The position numbers and the translations under genes were made by a program. The notes beneath the pieces were generated by a model. That model was not told where the DNA came from and did no database searches. It saw only the letters and a program-made list of their open reading frames with translations. 64,000 nucleotides of DNA from Vesta saturnalis. Its lineage: Eukaryota > Arthropoda > Insecta > Coleoptera > Lampyridae. Positions within the stretch are counted from its first letter, which is position 1; every line of letters begins with the position of its first letter. Shown piece by piece: positions 10,888 to 23,389 of the stretch. The stretch is taken from positions 805,501 through 869,500 of the forward strand of contig JARFJB010001962.1 in NCBI GenBank assembly GCA_036346205.1. The letters run 5' to 3'.

Positions 10888-11188
10888 TTATTTCCAAGCT
10901 AAATACGGTGCAAGCAAAAATGATCCGTATGTCAGGCTACAAAATGAGCGATCGGTTTGTATAAGTAACCCAAATGTGGCGTTCCCTACTCCGACTGAAA
11001 CTGCAGTGTAATAATTATTCAATCTGATCACTGGAGCCTGGAAGTGAGAGGAAAGAGGAAAAAATGAATCCGGTGATGAGTGACGTGATGGAGGGAGTGC
11101 TGTTTCAATCAACAAACCATTCGAAATATCCATACAATCAAATGATCGATTATTTTTCATTCGAGAGAACTCATCGCTAACATTATCT
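10888..11188 (-). CDS. Possible third exon of the CYLD-like gene
   Basis: Downstream of the second exon on the minus strand, an AG acceptor at about 11190-11187 opens a frame (NVSDEFSRMKNNRSFDCMDI) that can join the donor at 11357 in phase. The stretch is rich in Ser and Pro, like linker sequence between CAP-Gly domains. Whether the frame really runs to the stop at 10888 or splices on earlier is unclear. No ubiquitin-protease catalytic box is seen here or at lower coordinates. Confidence 0.3.
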
Positions 11189-11357
11189 CTGGCATAAATT
11201 GCCATAATTAATAGCACTAAAATTTTGCTTTTATTATGGAAAATTTCACATTTAGTAAAAGATGTTTAATATAAAATACGATTATAATAATATTGGTATT
11301 AGAATTTATATCAACAAAAAATAACAATGTGTTTCAGTTTTAAGCATTATTACTTAC

Positions 11358-12615
11358 TTATTTCAACATCCCCATTTTTATTTCCTGTTATACTCCTATT
11401 TATATTTTTACATTCAGATTCTTGTAATAATTTAACTTTTCGAGGGACCGTTTTGCTGCCATTAACCAAATGAGAGACTGGATTAATACTTTTATTTCTT
11501 GGTTGTTTATTAGATATGCTACTTAGTTCACTTTGTACACCCTTATCGCTATGATTACACAAATCTGCTTTGTACATCTTATCACGTGTTCTTTTAAGGT
11601 TGTAGTGTGCATCTAACTCCTTTTGATTGGATGTTCCAGACCAACTTCCTCCAATAGCTTCAATGAGATCAAACTCGGATTTAAGCCTATCAACTGGTTT
11701 AGTTGCATCTTGTAACAACAGCGTGTTATCCGATTGAATTATTGTATTTTGATCAAAATCATTGTTAGTGTTTGTGCTTACAGTAGTAGAATCTAAAATA
11801 TCTTGCATAGAATGTGATGTTCGAAATTTGTTAGCAGCATTTGCTAATTTATTTTTTGTATGTACATAATTATCAATTTTAAGTTTTAAGTCAGAGTTGT
11901 GGTTTTTTTTATGAATCTCACAATCTTTTAAATTAATACTGATATCCGCTACATTTTTTTCGGTAAAGTTGTCCAAAATACTTGTTAATTTTTTGGTCGG
12001 TCTAAGCGTTGAGCTCTCTAAATTTTTAGGAACAACTCGTTCAATTGTTGTAAATATTCCAAAACCAGGAGGACATTTAAAGTAATGTATTCCAGCACAT
12101 GTTCCACTGCATTGGTTGTTAATTTTTTTGTCCTATAAATATTATATAAATTCAAAAACAAAGGTAGGGTATATACTCACATAAAGTCGAATTCCAAAAC
12201 CTCTACCCAGACCTTTAATGTTTCCTTTATATTTAAGGGTACCTAGTAGTACAGATCCAAAATCTAAAAATCCTACTACACCGTCAATGGGAACTTGCAT
12301 TAACTGCTCACAAAGGTGAGGATTTTTTGCAAGTTGAATTCTTTCTTGTGGTGAACTTACGGATGCTAAATAAGGCCACAAATTTTCACTGACTGAAACA
12401 ATAATGCTTTGTTCGCAACAAAATGCATCACTTTCCCAACTTTCAGAATTATCGCCCTTAAGAAAACGAATAGCAAATGTTTTATTTCCTAATACACTAT
12501 CAATCTTAACAATTGATCCCAACAAAGCAGTACGTTGACTCTGTGGTTTATTTTGTAGATCTTTCACAAGTGCATTTTGCACTAAAATTCCAAAATCATA
12601 CACACGTTTGTTCAT
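11358..12615 (-). CDS. CYLD: CYLD-like CAP-Gly protein, 5' exons
   Basis: Exon 1 runs from the ATG at 12615 to a GTGAGT donor after 12181. Exon 2 runs from 12132 (acceptor TTATAG) to a GTAAGT donor after 11358. The junction is in phase 0. A CAP-Gly domain spans the junction: GTLKYKGNIKGLGRGFGIRL joins to CSGTCAGIHYFKCPPGFGIF. The preceding segment (LWPYLASVSSPQERIQLAKN, then PIDGVVGFL) aligns by eye with the region just before the first CAP-Gly domain of human CYLD. In known CYLD, CAP-Gly domains bind partners such as NEMO, and a C-terminal USP domain removes Met1- and Lys63-linked ubiquitin to restrain NF-kB signalling. After the domain comes a Ser/Asn/Lys-rich linker. The catalytic part is not visible, so the gene is partial. 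Another CAP-Gly protein is possible but less likely. Confidence 0.7.
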
Positions 12616-12980
12616 TGTTAAGTAAATAATGTTTAATTTAAACCCATTTATCAAACGTATTTACCAACATAACCTAATCACTAATGACTCACGTAATTAA
12701 ATATGGCCTTAACATAGCAATATTTCACTTTACTGCCAATAACACCTTTAAAACTTATAAACATTATAAACATCTGTCAAATTCACAACAAACAATACAG
12801 ACGACCTTGGAAGTATTTCAACCTTTAAAAAATTTTCAATAGATAGCACAAGTGGCACGTAATTCCAGTGGCGACACGTTCATCTGCGTAGTAAATAATA
12901 AAGTTTAAAAAAAGGACCCTACTAACTAACCACGCTCACGGAGTTGTTTAACGCTAGTGAAGTGAAAATGTTCACACATA
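12616..12980. other. Upstream region of the CYLD-like gene
   Basis: This AT-rich stretch separates the CYLD-like start codon from the left TIR of the 5.3-kb transposon. An in-frame ATG at 12654 lies upstream of the chosen start and is less likely. The native promoter should be here or was displaced by the transposon; I see no definite TATA box or initiator. Confidence 0.4.
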
Positions 12981-13275
12981 GTCCAGTCAATTAGACGAAT
13001 TTACGACAAACTTTCGGAATAATTCAAAGTGAGCTGAATTTTGGTGTACACCTTTATTTAGTGTTTCCAAACAACATCCGAAAAGTACCCTTGATTTGAC
13101 CTTGAGCTTCGCGTGTTATAGGGCGCAGATGTGTCAAAAATTTGGTTTTTGGCTTATATCTTCTTTTCTTTTGACTTTAGGCATATGATGCTCTACAAAG
13201 AAATTGAAGGACATAAAATTCTCTACAAAAAAGTGTTCTAGTAATTTTTTTGTAGAACCGACCGTTTCTGCGAAA
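12981..13275. repeat. Left terminal inverted repeat of the 5.3-kb transposon
   Basis: It is the inverse of 17960-18254, with a few substitutions and small indels. Shared blocks include GAATAATTCAAAGTGAGCTG and TAGGGCGCAGATGTGTCAAA. Confidence 0.85.
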
Positions 13276-13631
13276 ATTCGCTGTGAACGTTGATCTGAAG
13301 GATAAATCTACAGAAACACCACAACCACAACCAATTTGAGGTCTGAAATGTAAAAATATTCCAAAGGACCTTTTTCGTACAATATTAAAACGACAATGTT
13401 TCCAAAATAGAATATTTCAAAGAAATCGCTTGGCAGGTAACAGCTGCATCGTCCCTCTCGTATTCGACATCAAGGGTCGACCGAGTTTCTACCTGCGCTC
13501 CGGTCTTGTTCAAGTGTGTTCCGGCCGAGCCAGTAGAATCTGCCTGCAGCTTGTTTAGCGTGTTAATATTGAATCGGTTCTATTGCAAGAAGGACATATT
13601 TTTGTCAGTGCGTAAGTTAATACAACACGAA

Positions 13632-16600
13632 ATGGATGGCGTTTGTTGCATTTGCAGCGAATCGCTTGAAAATGGCGCGAAAATGGTAGTTGAGTGTCGT
13701 TTAACAACATTAAGAGAAGCCAGTATCGATAGAGGTGATGGGAAGGTAGATTTTTTGAATAGTGTGAATTCAATAACAACTCACGTCGAATGTCGCCGGA
13801 ATTACGTCCGCAAGAGTACTATAATTGCTTTTAAACGAAAAAGAGAATACGACAGCACATCTAAATTAAACCACCCCCTCCCCATAGCGAAGATGCGGTC
13901 AAATCAGTCAGCTTTTGATTTTCGTAAATATTGTTTTATTTGAGGAAGTGAAGCTGGTGAAAATTTGGAAAAAAATAAGCCTAAAGAAATGCGTAAAATC
14001 ATCAAACACGTCTCAATGCGTGGCTTTCGGGATACTATTCTAGATTTAATAAAGAAGCGAGAAGACGAGATGGCAAAGGAAATCAAGAAACGTATTATTT
14101 TCGAAATAGACTTAGTTGCCGCCGAAGTAAAATATCACGATAATTGCTTCGTGAAATTCTGTGCACCAATAACAGACCATAAAGTAGGTCGCCCTATAGA
14201 TGGTGATGTTATAACAGCTATGGAAGAAATATTTTCCTACATCGAAAATAATGACGATTGTCAGTTTACTTTAACCGAATTAAAAGGAGCGTTAACAAAT
14301 AACATCTCAAACGACAAAACCATTAAAAAAATTAGGAGAAAGATATGGAGGCAGAATTATAATTACAACGAAACAAGCCGGACAATGTATCATACGTTTT
14401 CGTGATACTAGTTATAATATTTTGAATAAAGCTTGGTATGATTTGAAAAAAGAAAACGAAGAAAATAAGAAATTCAGGGAAGCCGCAGCAGCAATCCTTC
14501 GCGAGGACATACGATACCGAAGTTTGCAACACTCATGACTATCCTTCAAGTACAACTATGTTCGATAACATTAATGGTTCCATTCCTTGCAGCTTATTGT
14601 TTTTTCTTGAGCAAATTATTTTAAAGAATAGAAAAGGTAAATTAGAGTCACTAAAAAAGATTTGTACGGCTATCAGCCATTCTATCATGACTGGCGTCCG
14701 TCCTAGGTCGTTCATGTCTTCTTTACAGCTTGGAATTTTGGTTTATTTGGACAGACAAATCGCATCAAAGCGTTTAATAAATAATCTATCATGTTTAGGC
14801 GTATGTGCACCCTACAATAATGGATTATATTATATGAAGCTGTCCATTTCTCCTCCAGAGCAAGGTTTTGTCCAGTACGTTTACGACAATGTTGATTTCA
14901 ATGTGGCCACGATCAACGGTTTGAATACATTTCATTCTATGGGAAACATTTAAATAATAACTCCACATGACAAAGTTCACGTGGATGAATTCATGCCAAG
15001 ATTTACAAAAATGCCATCTGCAAAAGAAATAGCCAGAGTTTCGCAGGTTGGAATAGAAACGTATGAAAATCACGGCATACAGGGATTGATAAAAGTTATA
15101 GTTGAAAACTTGGATTGTAATTAAGTGACAACTATGTCCATTAGAAAAACTCATGTACTGTGGATGTATGGGAAATGGAAAAACTTACCTCGAGTACCAG
15201 GATGGGGAGGGTTTATGGAGTGTCTAACTAAGGATGAAATATATAGCAAGTCTCGAATGTTTTATTTGCCATTTATCAATCAACCGGCAAGTAATTACAA
15301 TACTATTTATACGTCTTTGAAGTGTATAATCAATAATGCCAAAATCAACAGTCACACAGCGTCTGTCGCAACGTTTGATCAGCCATTGTATTTCAAATCC
15401 CGAGAAATCGTAGCTACATTTCATGAAAACCCTCAATTTTCCAAGATAATAGTAAGAATGGGAGGATTTCATCTGCTTATGTCTTTTCTGAGAACGATTG
15501 GATTCGTGTTGTCGGGAAGCGGTTTAAAACAGGCAATTTGCACTATTTATGCGCCCAACTCTGTGGATAAAATGTTATTAAGCCATACCGCAGAGCTATC
15601 CGAGCTCACACCTAAATCCAAGTTGCCTTGACTCAAATTATTTTCAGTGAGATAAGTTTCGACGACCCTGAAAATGAATTTTTGAAGTTTTCTATAGAGA
15701 AAACCAGAAAGTCTTGTTTTGGAAAATCGAAGAAAAGGTTCGCAGAAAAACTAAAAGAAATAGAAATTAGAGGCCCAATTGCAAAATTGTGGGTTCAATA
15801 TTTTGAAATGATCACTATTGCGAAAGAATTTATTCGAGCAGAGAGAATAGGAGATTGGAAGGCTTACTTAATGTCAGTAAAAAAAAACGCTTCCATATTT
15901 CTACGCGACAGGGCACTTCCTTTACGCAAAATCAGCACATCTGTATCTTCAGGATATGCAGAAATTAGAAACTATAATGGATACGGAAACATTCGACAAA
16001 TTTACCAACAGCTTTTTCGCAATCAAACGTACAGAAAAGTATTTTAGTGGAACATGGAGTGATATGGTTATTGAACAGACATTGATGAAATCCTCGAAAT
16101 CAAAAGGAGGTTTCACACATTACGAAGTACTAACGAAAGCGTCTTAAGTAAATGGGTTCTTGGACTGGTTGTGGCAAGTGATATTTCCGAAGGTCTTGAG
16201 AATTTTGTGATCTTTCTTTCAGTAGTAGTGAACAACATATCGATCCAAGAGATTCGCGAGTTGTTAAAGATGATACAGAGACTTTCGGAATGGTTTCAAT
16301 CGCACAATACTTTTTCGCGAATTCAAAAGATTGCGTCCATTGCAACAGGACTTACTGGCGATGAAAACATAAATTGCCAAAAGGCGCAAGAAATTGGCAC
16401 TGCCGCAATTGAAAAAGTTCTGGGCTCGAATTTCAACGATATTAAATTTACGCGTGCTAGTAGAGTACTTCCAATTTCAACAGTGAATGGTAAAATCAAA
16501 GTTCAGGATCGTACAGTACCCGTCGATCCATTGCTATTGTTTCAAAGAATAAGTGCCATGAACAAATCCACTGAAGAACTACGAGGATATTTTCAAGATG

Positions 16601-17797
16601 AATTGGCTCCATACCCGGTATCACTTTTCGATGACACTGGTATGCGTAAAACAAAGTCCTCTCTTTGACAACCATGGATGGATGTTTAAACAGCAGCAAA
16701 AGTATGAAAAGTATGGAACAACCGTAGAGCTTCTAAATTGTCATCGGTCGATATCTTGTTTGATGAAACAATGAACGCAACGGTAAGCCAAGATAATTTC
16801 TTGCTAATAATAGCAACAAAACCAGATTGATTTCCATGTTGGCTAAGCATTTTGAGATTCATAATATTCCTGTCAAGCAATCTGAAGATGATGGCGATGT
16901 TTTAATCATTGAAACAGCACATGAAGAATCACATCAAAATAGAACTGTTGTTGTCGGCGAGGATGTAGATCTCTTGGTACTTCTGATGGCTCTTACGCCG
17001 ATTGATGGTGAAATTTATTTTATGAAGCCAGGCAGAGGAACAGCTCCGCAAAGAATTTACTCATCCCAAAATTGTTACCAATATGAATCCAATAAACGTC
17101 ATCTTTTATTTTTACATGGTGTCTCCGGGTGTGACACAAAGTCAGCTCTTTTTAGTAAAGGTAAAACGACAGCTTTGAAGTTATTAAAAAAACGCCAAGA
17201 TTTGCAAGCCGCGGCTCAAGTTTTCACGCAAAGAGATTCCTCGCACGAATTGATTTCTTCCAATGGGATTACATTTTTACTGGCATTATATGGTGCTCCA
17301 ATTCAAGAAGAATCTATTGCTCAATATCGTTGCAAGTGTTTCACGAAATTAATAAGTAAAAGTAGGCCGGTGAAATTGAATGTATTACAGCCGACAGATA
17401 GTGCAGCTAAACAGCACCTTTACAGAGTTTATTTTCAAATACAAACGTGGCTGGAAATGAATTAAACCCTAATGAGTGGGGATAGATATTGAGAATCGAT
17501 GTATCGGAACCGAAAAAAACACTGCAAGCTCCCGCTCTGGATTTTCTTTTGAACCTAATGTTCTGTAATTGCACCAAAGGTGGCGGGCCATTGTGTGGAT
17601 GTAGAAAGGTGAGGATTAAATGCTCGTCAATTTGTGGTCATTGCAACGGACAATCGTGTTTGAATGTCAACACAATTGAATTTATCGTAGAAATCCAGGT
17701 TGATGAAGAGAATGAAAATCCATTAGAGACATTTTCTACAGATTATCTGGAACAACGCGACATAGAAAGAGAAGAACAAGAGAATGAAGAAGCTTAA
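13632..17797 (+). pseudogene. Transposon protein: CxxC/HxxC zinc blocks, FEN/PIN-like motif, CXC domain
   Basis: From the ATG at 13632 the frame opens with GVCCICSESLENG and ends that block with HVECRRNY, a CxxC...HxxC pattern. A second block reads KYCFI-stop-GS, where the TGA at 13941 replaces an expected Cys, followed by VKYHDNCFVKF. Middle blocks include GILVYLDRQIASKRLINNL, FNVATINGLNTFHSMG, VTTMSIRKTHVLWMYGKW and MSFLRTIGFVLSGSGLK. Near 16950 comes VVVGEDVDLLVLLMAL, then FLHGVSGCDTKSALFSKGKT. These acidic and GCDT motifs recall FEN/PIN nucleases. The C-terminus (17489-17797) has FCNCTKGGGPLCGCRKVRIK and CGHCNGQSC, a tesmin/TSO1-type CXC zinc domain, then an acidic tail. Frameshifts or stops near 13941, 14350, 14951, 15120, 15628, 16050, 16670 and 17465 inactivate it. 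The role in transposition is inferred from the TIRs, not shown. Confidence 0.65.
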
Positions 17798-17959
17798 CAG
17801 AACTCTATTTTGACTGTTTTAAGAAGTATTGAGAGGATATTTTTACGGACTGATACCGTGGAGTAGGCCTGAAAGGGGATACCACATTTAAAAAAATGCG
17901 CCTCGTACTCAATCTAAAAGGTGGTGTAGAATAAGGTACTTCGTATTGGACTCGCACTT

Positions 17960-18254
17960 TTAACGCCTAAACTACGCTAAAACGGTCGGTCCTACAAAAA
18001 AACTACTACAATACTTTTTTGAAGAGAATTGTATGCGCTTGAGTTTCTCTGTAGAGTATTCTATATCTAAAGTCAATAGAAAATAAGATATAAGCCAAAC
18101 CAATTTTTGACACATCTGCGCCCTATAACTCGCGAAGCTCAAGGTCAAATCAAGGATACTCATCGGATGTTGTTTGAAAACACTAAATACAGGTGTACAC
18201 CAGAATTCAGCTCACTTTGAATTATTCCGATCAAAAATCCTTATTTGACTGGAC
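17960..18254. repeat. Right terminal inverted repeat of the 5.3-kb transposon
   Basis: It mirrors 12981-13275 and ends with TTGACTGGAC just before TA at 18255. Confidence 0.85.
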
Positions 18255-18256
18255 TA

Positions 18257-18942
18257 ACAATTTATATTATAAAACCACCTATAAGTACACTATAAGCAAA
18301 TGGATGTCATGGAAAAAATAATATAATTAGGTTTTCTAATATTTTTATTAATTTTACCATCATTAAATCAGAATTAATTCATTTAACGGTTATTACAAAT
18401 TATTAGATATAACTACTAATTATATTCTAATGACAACATTCAAATCACATTAAATCCTTCCTCATTAAATCACATTTAGGTTTGCAGTAAGTAAAATATT
18501 TTCACATAATTAAGGAATTATGAAATTATTACAAAGAAAGCGAGAATCAGTACTACTCTTTCCAAAACACAATCAGAAATTAATTTCGTGATTACTTTAA
18601 TGACTTTCTCTAGCGGTCTAAAGAGATTATTATATGTTCTCGTATATAATAGAAAACGAATTACGATAGATAAAGACCACACGCGATGGTGCGGTGGAGT
18701 GCGATGAAGAATATAGTATGACAGACAGTGACAGCGATAATAGTTGTTGTCAAACTGAATATTCCGAATGGATAGAACCGTCAATAAACGAAATCTGATT
18801 GTGTGTGTGAATAAGGACTTTCATTGATGGAAATATGTTTTATTACAATTTTAAAGTGTTTTAGTTGTAATTGAATAAATGTTTACTTCAATTTGTATTC
18901 TTATAAAATTTATTTTCATGTTTTTGTATATTTATGTATATA
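18257..18942. other. Intergenic between two transposons
   Basis: AT-rich sequence. A short acidic open stretch at 18674-18798 (DEEYSMTDSDSDN, ending NEI-stop) has no start codon and could be the tail of a lost gene. Otherwise nothing is supported. Confidence 0.4.
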
Positions 18943-19724
18943 AAGGGTGAGCCACCACCAACGCGTCGGTCTCTATCACCCAAACGACTGAATTGTTTCA
19001 AAATCTGTTTTGGCGAGAATATGTAAGCCTTCTAAGACTACAATCTAAAATTAGTTTGATTTATACAGGGTGATCTACAAACTTGTTACTTATCAAAGTT
19101 ATATTATTTTGAACGGAATACCCTCCTTTTTAATTTTTTTTTTTTTTTGAAATAAGGTGTAAAAATAAGGTAGACTTTCATTAGAGTTCCCTACACCTAA
19201 ACCTTACAGTTTCCGAAATATTTAACATTTTTTGAAAATGTTGGGTTGTCAAAAAATTCAAGTATTTTTCGATTCAGAAAAGATGAGACAATCTAATCTA
19301 GATCATCGTAATAAGGATATTTGAAAGTACGTATTCTGTTGGTTATTGTTTCAAATCATAATTTATAAAATACAAATAATAACGCGTAAAGTTAACAAAC
19401 GTAAAAGTTAAATATCATTGTTATTTTAAATACAACGCCCAAGAAATTTTTATCAGAATGAAATAGTCTTTTGACAATAGTTCGAACTGTATTAGGGTTC
19501 CCTATACCTAACTTCAATACTTTTCGAGAAATTGGTGTATTCGTTACATTTTTAGAAATTACGCCATTAACTCATGTCTATCAGTTCGAATTCTGTGATT
19601 TACAAAGGTTACAAATGTGTTAAACGGTTTTTGGTTTTCTTAAGGTTATCAAGGTTATACGGTTGCTGGTCTTGAAAAAGACCGTTTTACATTATGCACC
19701 GAGAGCCTACTGCTGGATTTGTCA

Positions 19725-20789
19725 CTACAGTAAATGTTCAAACTGATGACCGTCTTCTTGAATGCATAGTCTAATTCTTTCTTTCAAATTTTGTCTGACT
19801 TTTCTTAACATATCTGGAGTAATTGTGTCCACCGCATTTCTAATTCTCCCTTTCATATTGTCTGCAGTAGTAGCAGGAATATTGTAAACAATATTTTTAA
19901 TATAGCCCCATAAAAAGTAATCCATTGGAGTAAGACAAGGCGATCTTGGTGGCCAATGACATGGTCCGTTCCTTCCAATCCATTTATTAACAAATTTCCT
20001 AGTTAAATAATTTCTAACTCTACGATCAAAGTGTGCCGGTGCACCATCTAATTGTAGCCACATATTCCCTCTAATGTTCAACGGAACGTTTTCGAGAAGT
20101 GTCCAAAAGTCTCGCTTTAAAAATCTCAAAAATTTTCTACCATTTAAATGACCATTGAAAAAGTATGGTCCAATTACCTGATCTCCAATAATTCCTGCCC
20201 ATACGTTTATGCTCCAACGATTTTGGCGGTCAACAGTATTAAAAGCATGCCTATTGTCGGTATCATAATAGTGAAAATTATGTCTACTTACCAAACCGTT
20301 GTTGTGAAATGTTGATTCATCAGTAAACAAAACGAAATTTAAAAAATCTTGTTGATCCCCTATTTTTTCAATTGCCCACAAACAGAAATCTATTCGTTGT
20401 TGAAAGTCATTGTCATACAAATTTTGATGAATTTCTATATGATAAGCATGAAATTTGTGTTTTTGAGAACTCTTCTCATACTTCCTCTACTTAAATTGTT
20501 TGTCTAGCAATTACTCTAGTACTAGTGTGGGAATTTTCAGCGATACTAATACTAAAAACTCACTATCTTCATTGCCAGTTACCGGTTTACTTTTATTAGG
20601 TTTTGGATAGGCAGTGTTACCTGTGGCTCGAAATGTTTGTAAAAGCCTTTCAAAAGCTCTCGTATCAGGATGGTTGCGATCAGGGTACTTTTGGGCATAA
20701 ACCCTGGAGGCCAAAAGACAATTTTCATGGCATTCTCCTATGGTCAATACCATATCCACTCTTTCTTGCACTGAATATTTCATTGTAAT
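19725..20789 (-). pseudogene. DD41D transposase, nearly complete, frameshifted
   Basis: The start is MKYSVQERVDMVLTIGECHE, then SRVYAQKYPDRNHPDTRAF, the DUF4817-type N-terminal HTH. Frameshifts lie near 20500-20420. A long intact frame follows: FVLFTDESTFHNNG (first Asp), WSINVWAGIIGDQVIGPYFF, MWLQLDGAPAHFD (second Asp), WIGRNGPCHWPPRSPCLT and PMDYFLWGY (third Asp). There are 41 residues between the second and third Asp. The C-terminus is QEDGHQFEHLL. All three acidic residues survive. This is the best preserved DD41D catalytic domain in the window. Confidence 0.85.
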
Positions 20790-20989
20790 GAAAAAATCAT
20801 CAATAGTTATAAACACAGTCGTATTTTGAAATACGTCAATATGACAGTGTAAAGAACCAGCGTCCTTTACGTATGCTTTTTAGAATAAATTATTTGCGGA
20901 CCATCCTATATTTAAGATTTCAAAAGTTTACGCGATATTGCACAACGAATAATTTATTCATCACCGCTGACGTGTATTTCTAAAAACCC

Positions 20990-22545
20990 GTAAGTTTTTG
21001 CACGTCAGAACGATTATAACCAATCGCATAACGGCATCCCCCGCACGGTAGCCGCGAAGCCGCCCACAGATGCACCTTTATAAACCCGCGACGCGCGCGA
21101 AGAAGGAGATGAATCGAAGTCGATTCAAGTCAAGCCGATACCGAGAAGCCGCCGCACCGTTTGCTTTGTGTAAGCACCGACCTGCTATTCACCGTCGAAG
21201 AGTCCATCGCGATCGTGCGATAACGCGCACCACCTCGTACCGGACAACCTAAAGTTTAATCCTGTACTGCCATTGATAGACACGTAAGTTGTAAAGTTAT
21301 AAAATCTGACAAGTTACAATCAAACACTACAGATCGTAAATAACTCCGGGCTGAGTCTCCAGGAGTTATACAAAGTACACCAACACCTAGAGTCACGCAG
21401 GGTAGATCCCGACGTAACTCGCAAATACCAAGCACACTAACACCTAGAGTCACGCAGGGGTAACCCCCGACGTAACTTGCAACTAATTGAGGGTAAAGGG
21501 TTGTTACAGGGCTGTAAAGACCTACGACCTTTCTCTTAGTCCATCCGGTTAAGACAGGCCATCGCCTGAGTCTTCTGGGCATTACTAAGATCCGCTCGAA
21601 ACTCATACATATAATACATACAGACAAACACAATAACCGTACACAGTGTCTTTGATCGCAGGAGAGTACCCCCGAAATCGGTTGTATAAATTTGTAGTCA
21701 ATATAACCATCGCAAACACCTGGTGCGATATCGATTGTAAATAAATTAGATAGTACGTAGATTATTCTATATTTACGTAAACCTATTAAAGTCATTTTAG
21801 AATATTTGTAATACCAAGTATTTTGTTTCCGTGAATGAATGTAGATAATTAAACTTAGTATAGAAATCCGTAATTAATTCCGTTAGATAAATAATCTAAT
21901 TGTCTAATCCAACCGGTTATAATTAAAGAAAGACAGTACCGAGATCTCGCATTTGCATACGCGCATTTCGCGTGTATTATTGCCCGGGAGTCCGACATAC
22001 TCGCTTCAGCGCTCCAGCGTTACTGAAGAGTAGATAGTTATGCCATGCGTATAGACCGAGAACGATATCGATTTTCTCCGTCCGAGGTCGTTACACTGGC
22101 GCCGATGAACAAAACTACTTAAAGCAACGGTACCAGCTTCTGTAAATACAGGACCGTAACCTAAATTTTACCTCTTAGGTAAGGAATAGATTAAAATAAT
22201 ATCTCTGTTCATAGAAACGACGACGCACTCAATAAATAGCCGCCAACCAGGAGAACAAGTGTGAGGAGCCGCCGGGACCAAGAAATAAAAATACATTTAG
22301 AGTTGTTATTAATAACAGTTTGTTTTATTGTTAAATTGATTTAATATACGTTTTAAAAACGCTTTAAGGTATTTATTTAAGGTGACAATGTTAAGCCTAT
22401 CCAGTAAGACGAACCACACCCCGTTTATAAATTAAAATATAAACACGACTGAGCAAAACCGAGGCAAAATAAAACCGCGTTGGGTTACCAAACCAGAAAG
22501 GCGCGTCAATAATCATTTACATAAGAGGGCAGTGTTACAACAGAA
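20990..22545. mobile_element. Probable LTR-retrotransposon fragment
   Basis: The GC content rises sharply. Near 22091 the sequence TTACACTGGCGCCGATGAAC resembles an LTR end followed by a tRNA primer-binding site (TGGCGCC). Upstream is a TATA-like TTTATAAACCCG (21079) and a unit duplicated in tandem; downstream is leader-like sequence ending near 22545. No gag or pol frame is present and the LTR boundaries could not be paired, so this is a solo LTR plus leader, or a truncated copy. Confidence 0.45.
21373..21484. repeat. 57-bp tandem duplication
   Basis: Two copies of a 57-bp unit share CACCTAGAGTCACGCAGGG and CCGACGTAACT. They start at 21373 and 21430 and differ at several positions. Confidence 0.85.
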
Positions 22546-23027
22546 ATGTGTATAAATCAAAGAATTCTAACTGATCGACCTAGATTAGATTGTCTCATCT
22601 TTTCTGAATCGAAAAATACTTGAATTTTTTGACAACCCTACATTTTCAATGTTAAATATTTCGGAAACTGTAAGGTTTAGGTATAGGGAACTCTAATGAA
22701 AGTCTACCTTATTTTTACACCTTATTTCAAAAAAAAATTAAAAAGGAGGGTATTCCATTTAAAATAATATAACTTTGATAAGTAATAAGTTTGTAGATTA
22801 CCCTGTATAAATCAAACTAATTTTAGATTGTAGTTCTAGAAGGCTTACATATTCTCGCCCAAACAGATTTTGAAAAAATTCAGTCGTTTGGGTGCTAGAG
22901 ACCGACGCGTTGGTGGTGGCCCACCCTGTATATAAAATTGGTATTCAACTGACTAATAATATGAATGAGACATTTTACCTTTCAACCTACAGATACAGGT
23001 GTAGGTGTAGAAGGTTAAGCAACCGAC

Positions 23028-23029
<2 letters not shown>

Positions 23030-23105
<76 letters not shown>

Positions 23106-23121
23106 TGCGTGTGTGCGTGTG

Positions 23122-23189
<68 letters not shown>

Positions 23190-23339
23190 TGTGTGGGTGG
23201 GTGCGTGCGTGCGTGCGTGCGTGAGTGCGTTCGTGCGTGCGTGCGTGCGTGCGTGCGTACGTGCGTGTGTGCATGCGTGTCTGTGTCTGTGTCTCTGTGT
23301 CTGTGTGTCTGTGTGCGTGTGCGTGTGCGCGTACGTGTG
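23030..23339. repeat. (GT)n / (GTGC)n microsatellite
   Basis: A pure GT tract grades into GTGC tetranucleotides and then GTCT variants. Open frames on all strands here are repetition artefacts. Confidence 0.95.
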
Positions 23340-23389
23340 GGTCGAGTTTTTTTCAAGTTAGCATCTAGATGTCTATTAACCTCTATCTG

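Larger units (their letters stand above)
12981..18254. mobile_element. 5.3-kb DNA transposon with FEN/PIN-like and CXC-domain protein
   Basis: Terminal inverted repeats of about 290 bp (12981-13275 and 17960-18254) begin GTCCAGTCAA and are flanked by TA at 12979-12980 and 18255-18256. Between them is one long plus-strand protein in about eight frame pieces. The structure is complete from end to end, but the gene is dead in this copy. The superfamily is not certain: I recognise the protein type as one found repeatedly in animal genomes as an uncharacterised protein, but I cannot name its superfamily with confidence. Confidence 0.8.
18943..22928. mobile_element. DD41D element with long TIRs, interrupted by an LTR-like insertion
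   Basis: Inverted repeats of about 360 bp run 18943-19305 and 22570-22928. The outer end is CAGGGTGGGCCACCACC on the right; the left copy begins AAGGGTGAGCC. Both ends abut TA. A second TA-flanked CAGGGTGATCTACAAAC motif lies inside the left arm near 19067 and is mirrored near 22803. The transposase is on minus at 19725-20789. About 1.5 kb of unrelated, GC-richer sequence follows at 20990-22545. Confidence 0.8.

Noticed and set aside
21256..21795. 179-codon minus-strand open frame
   Set aside because: It covers the LTR-like segment and its tandem duplication, and has no domain and poor composition for a gene.
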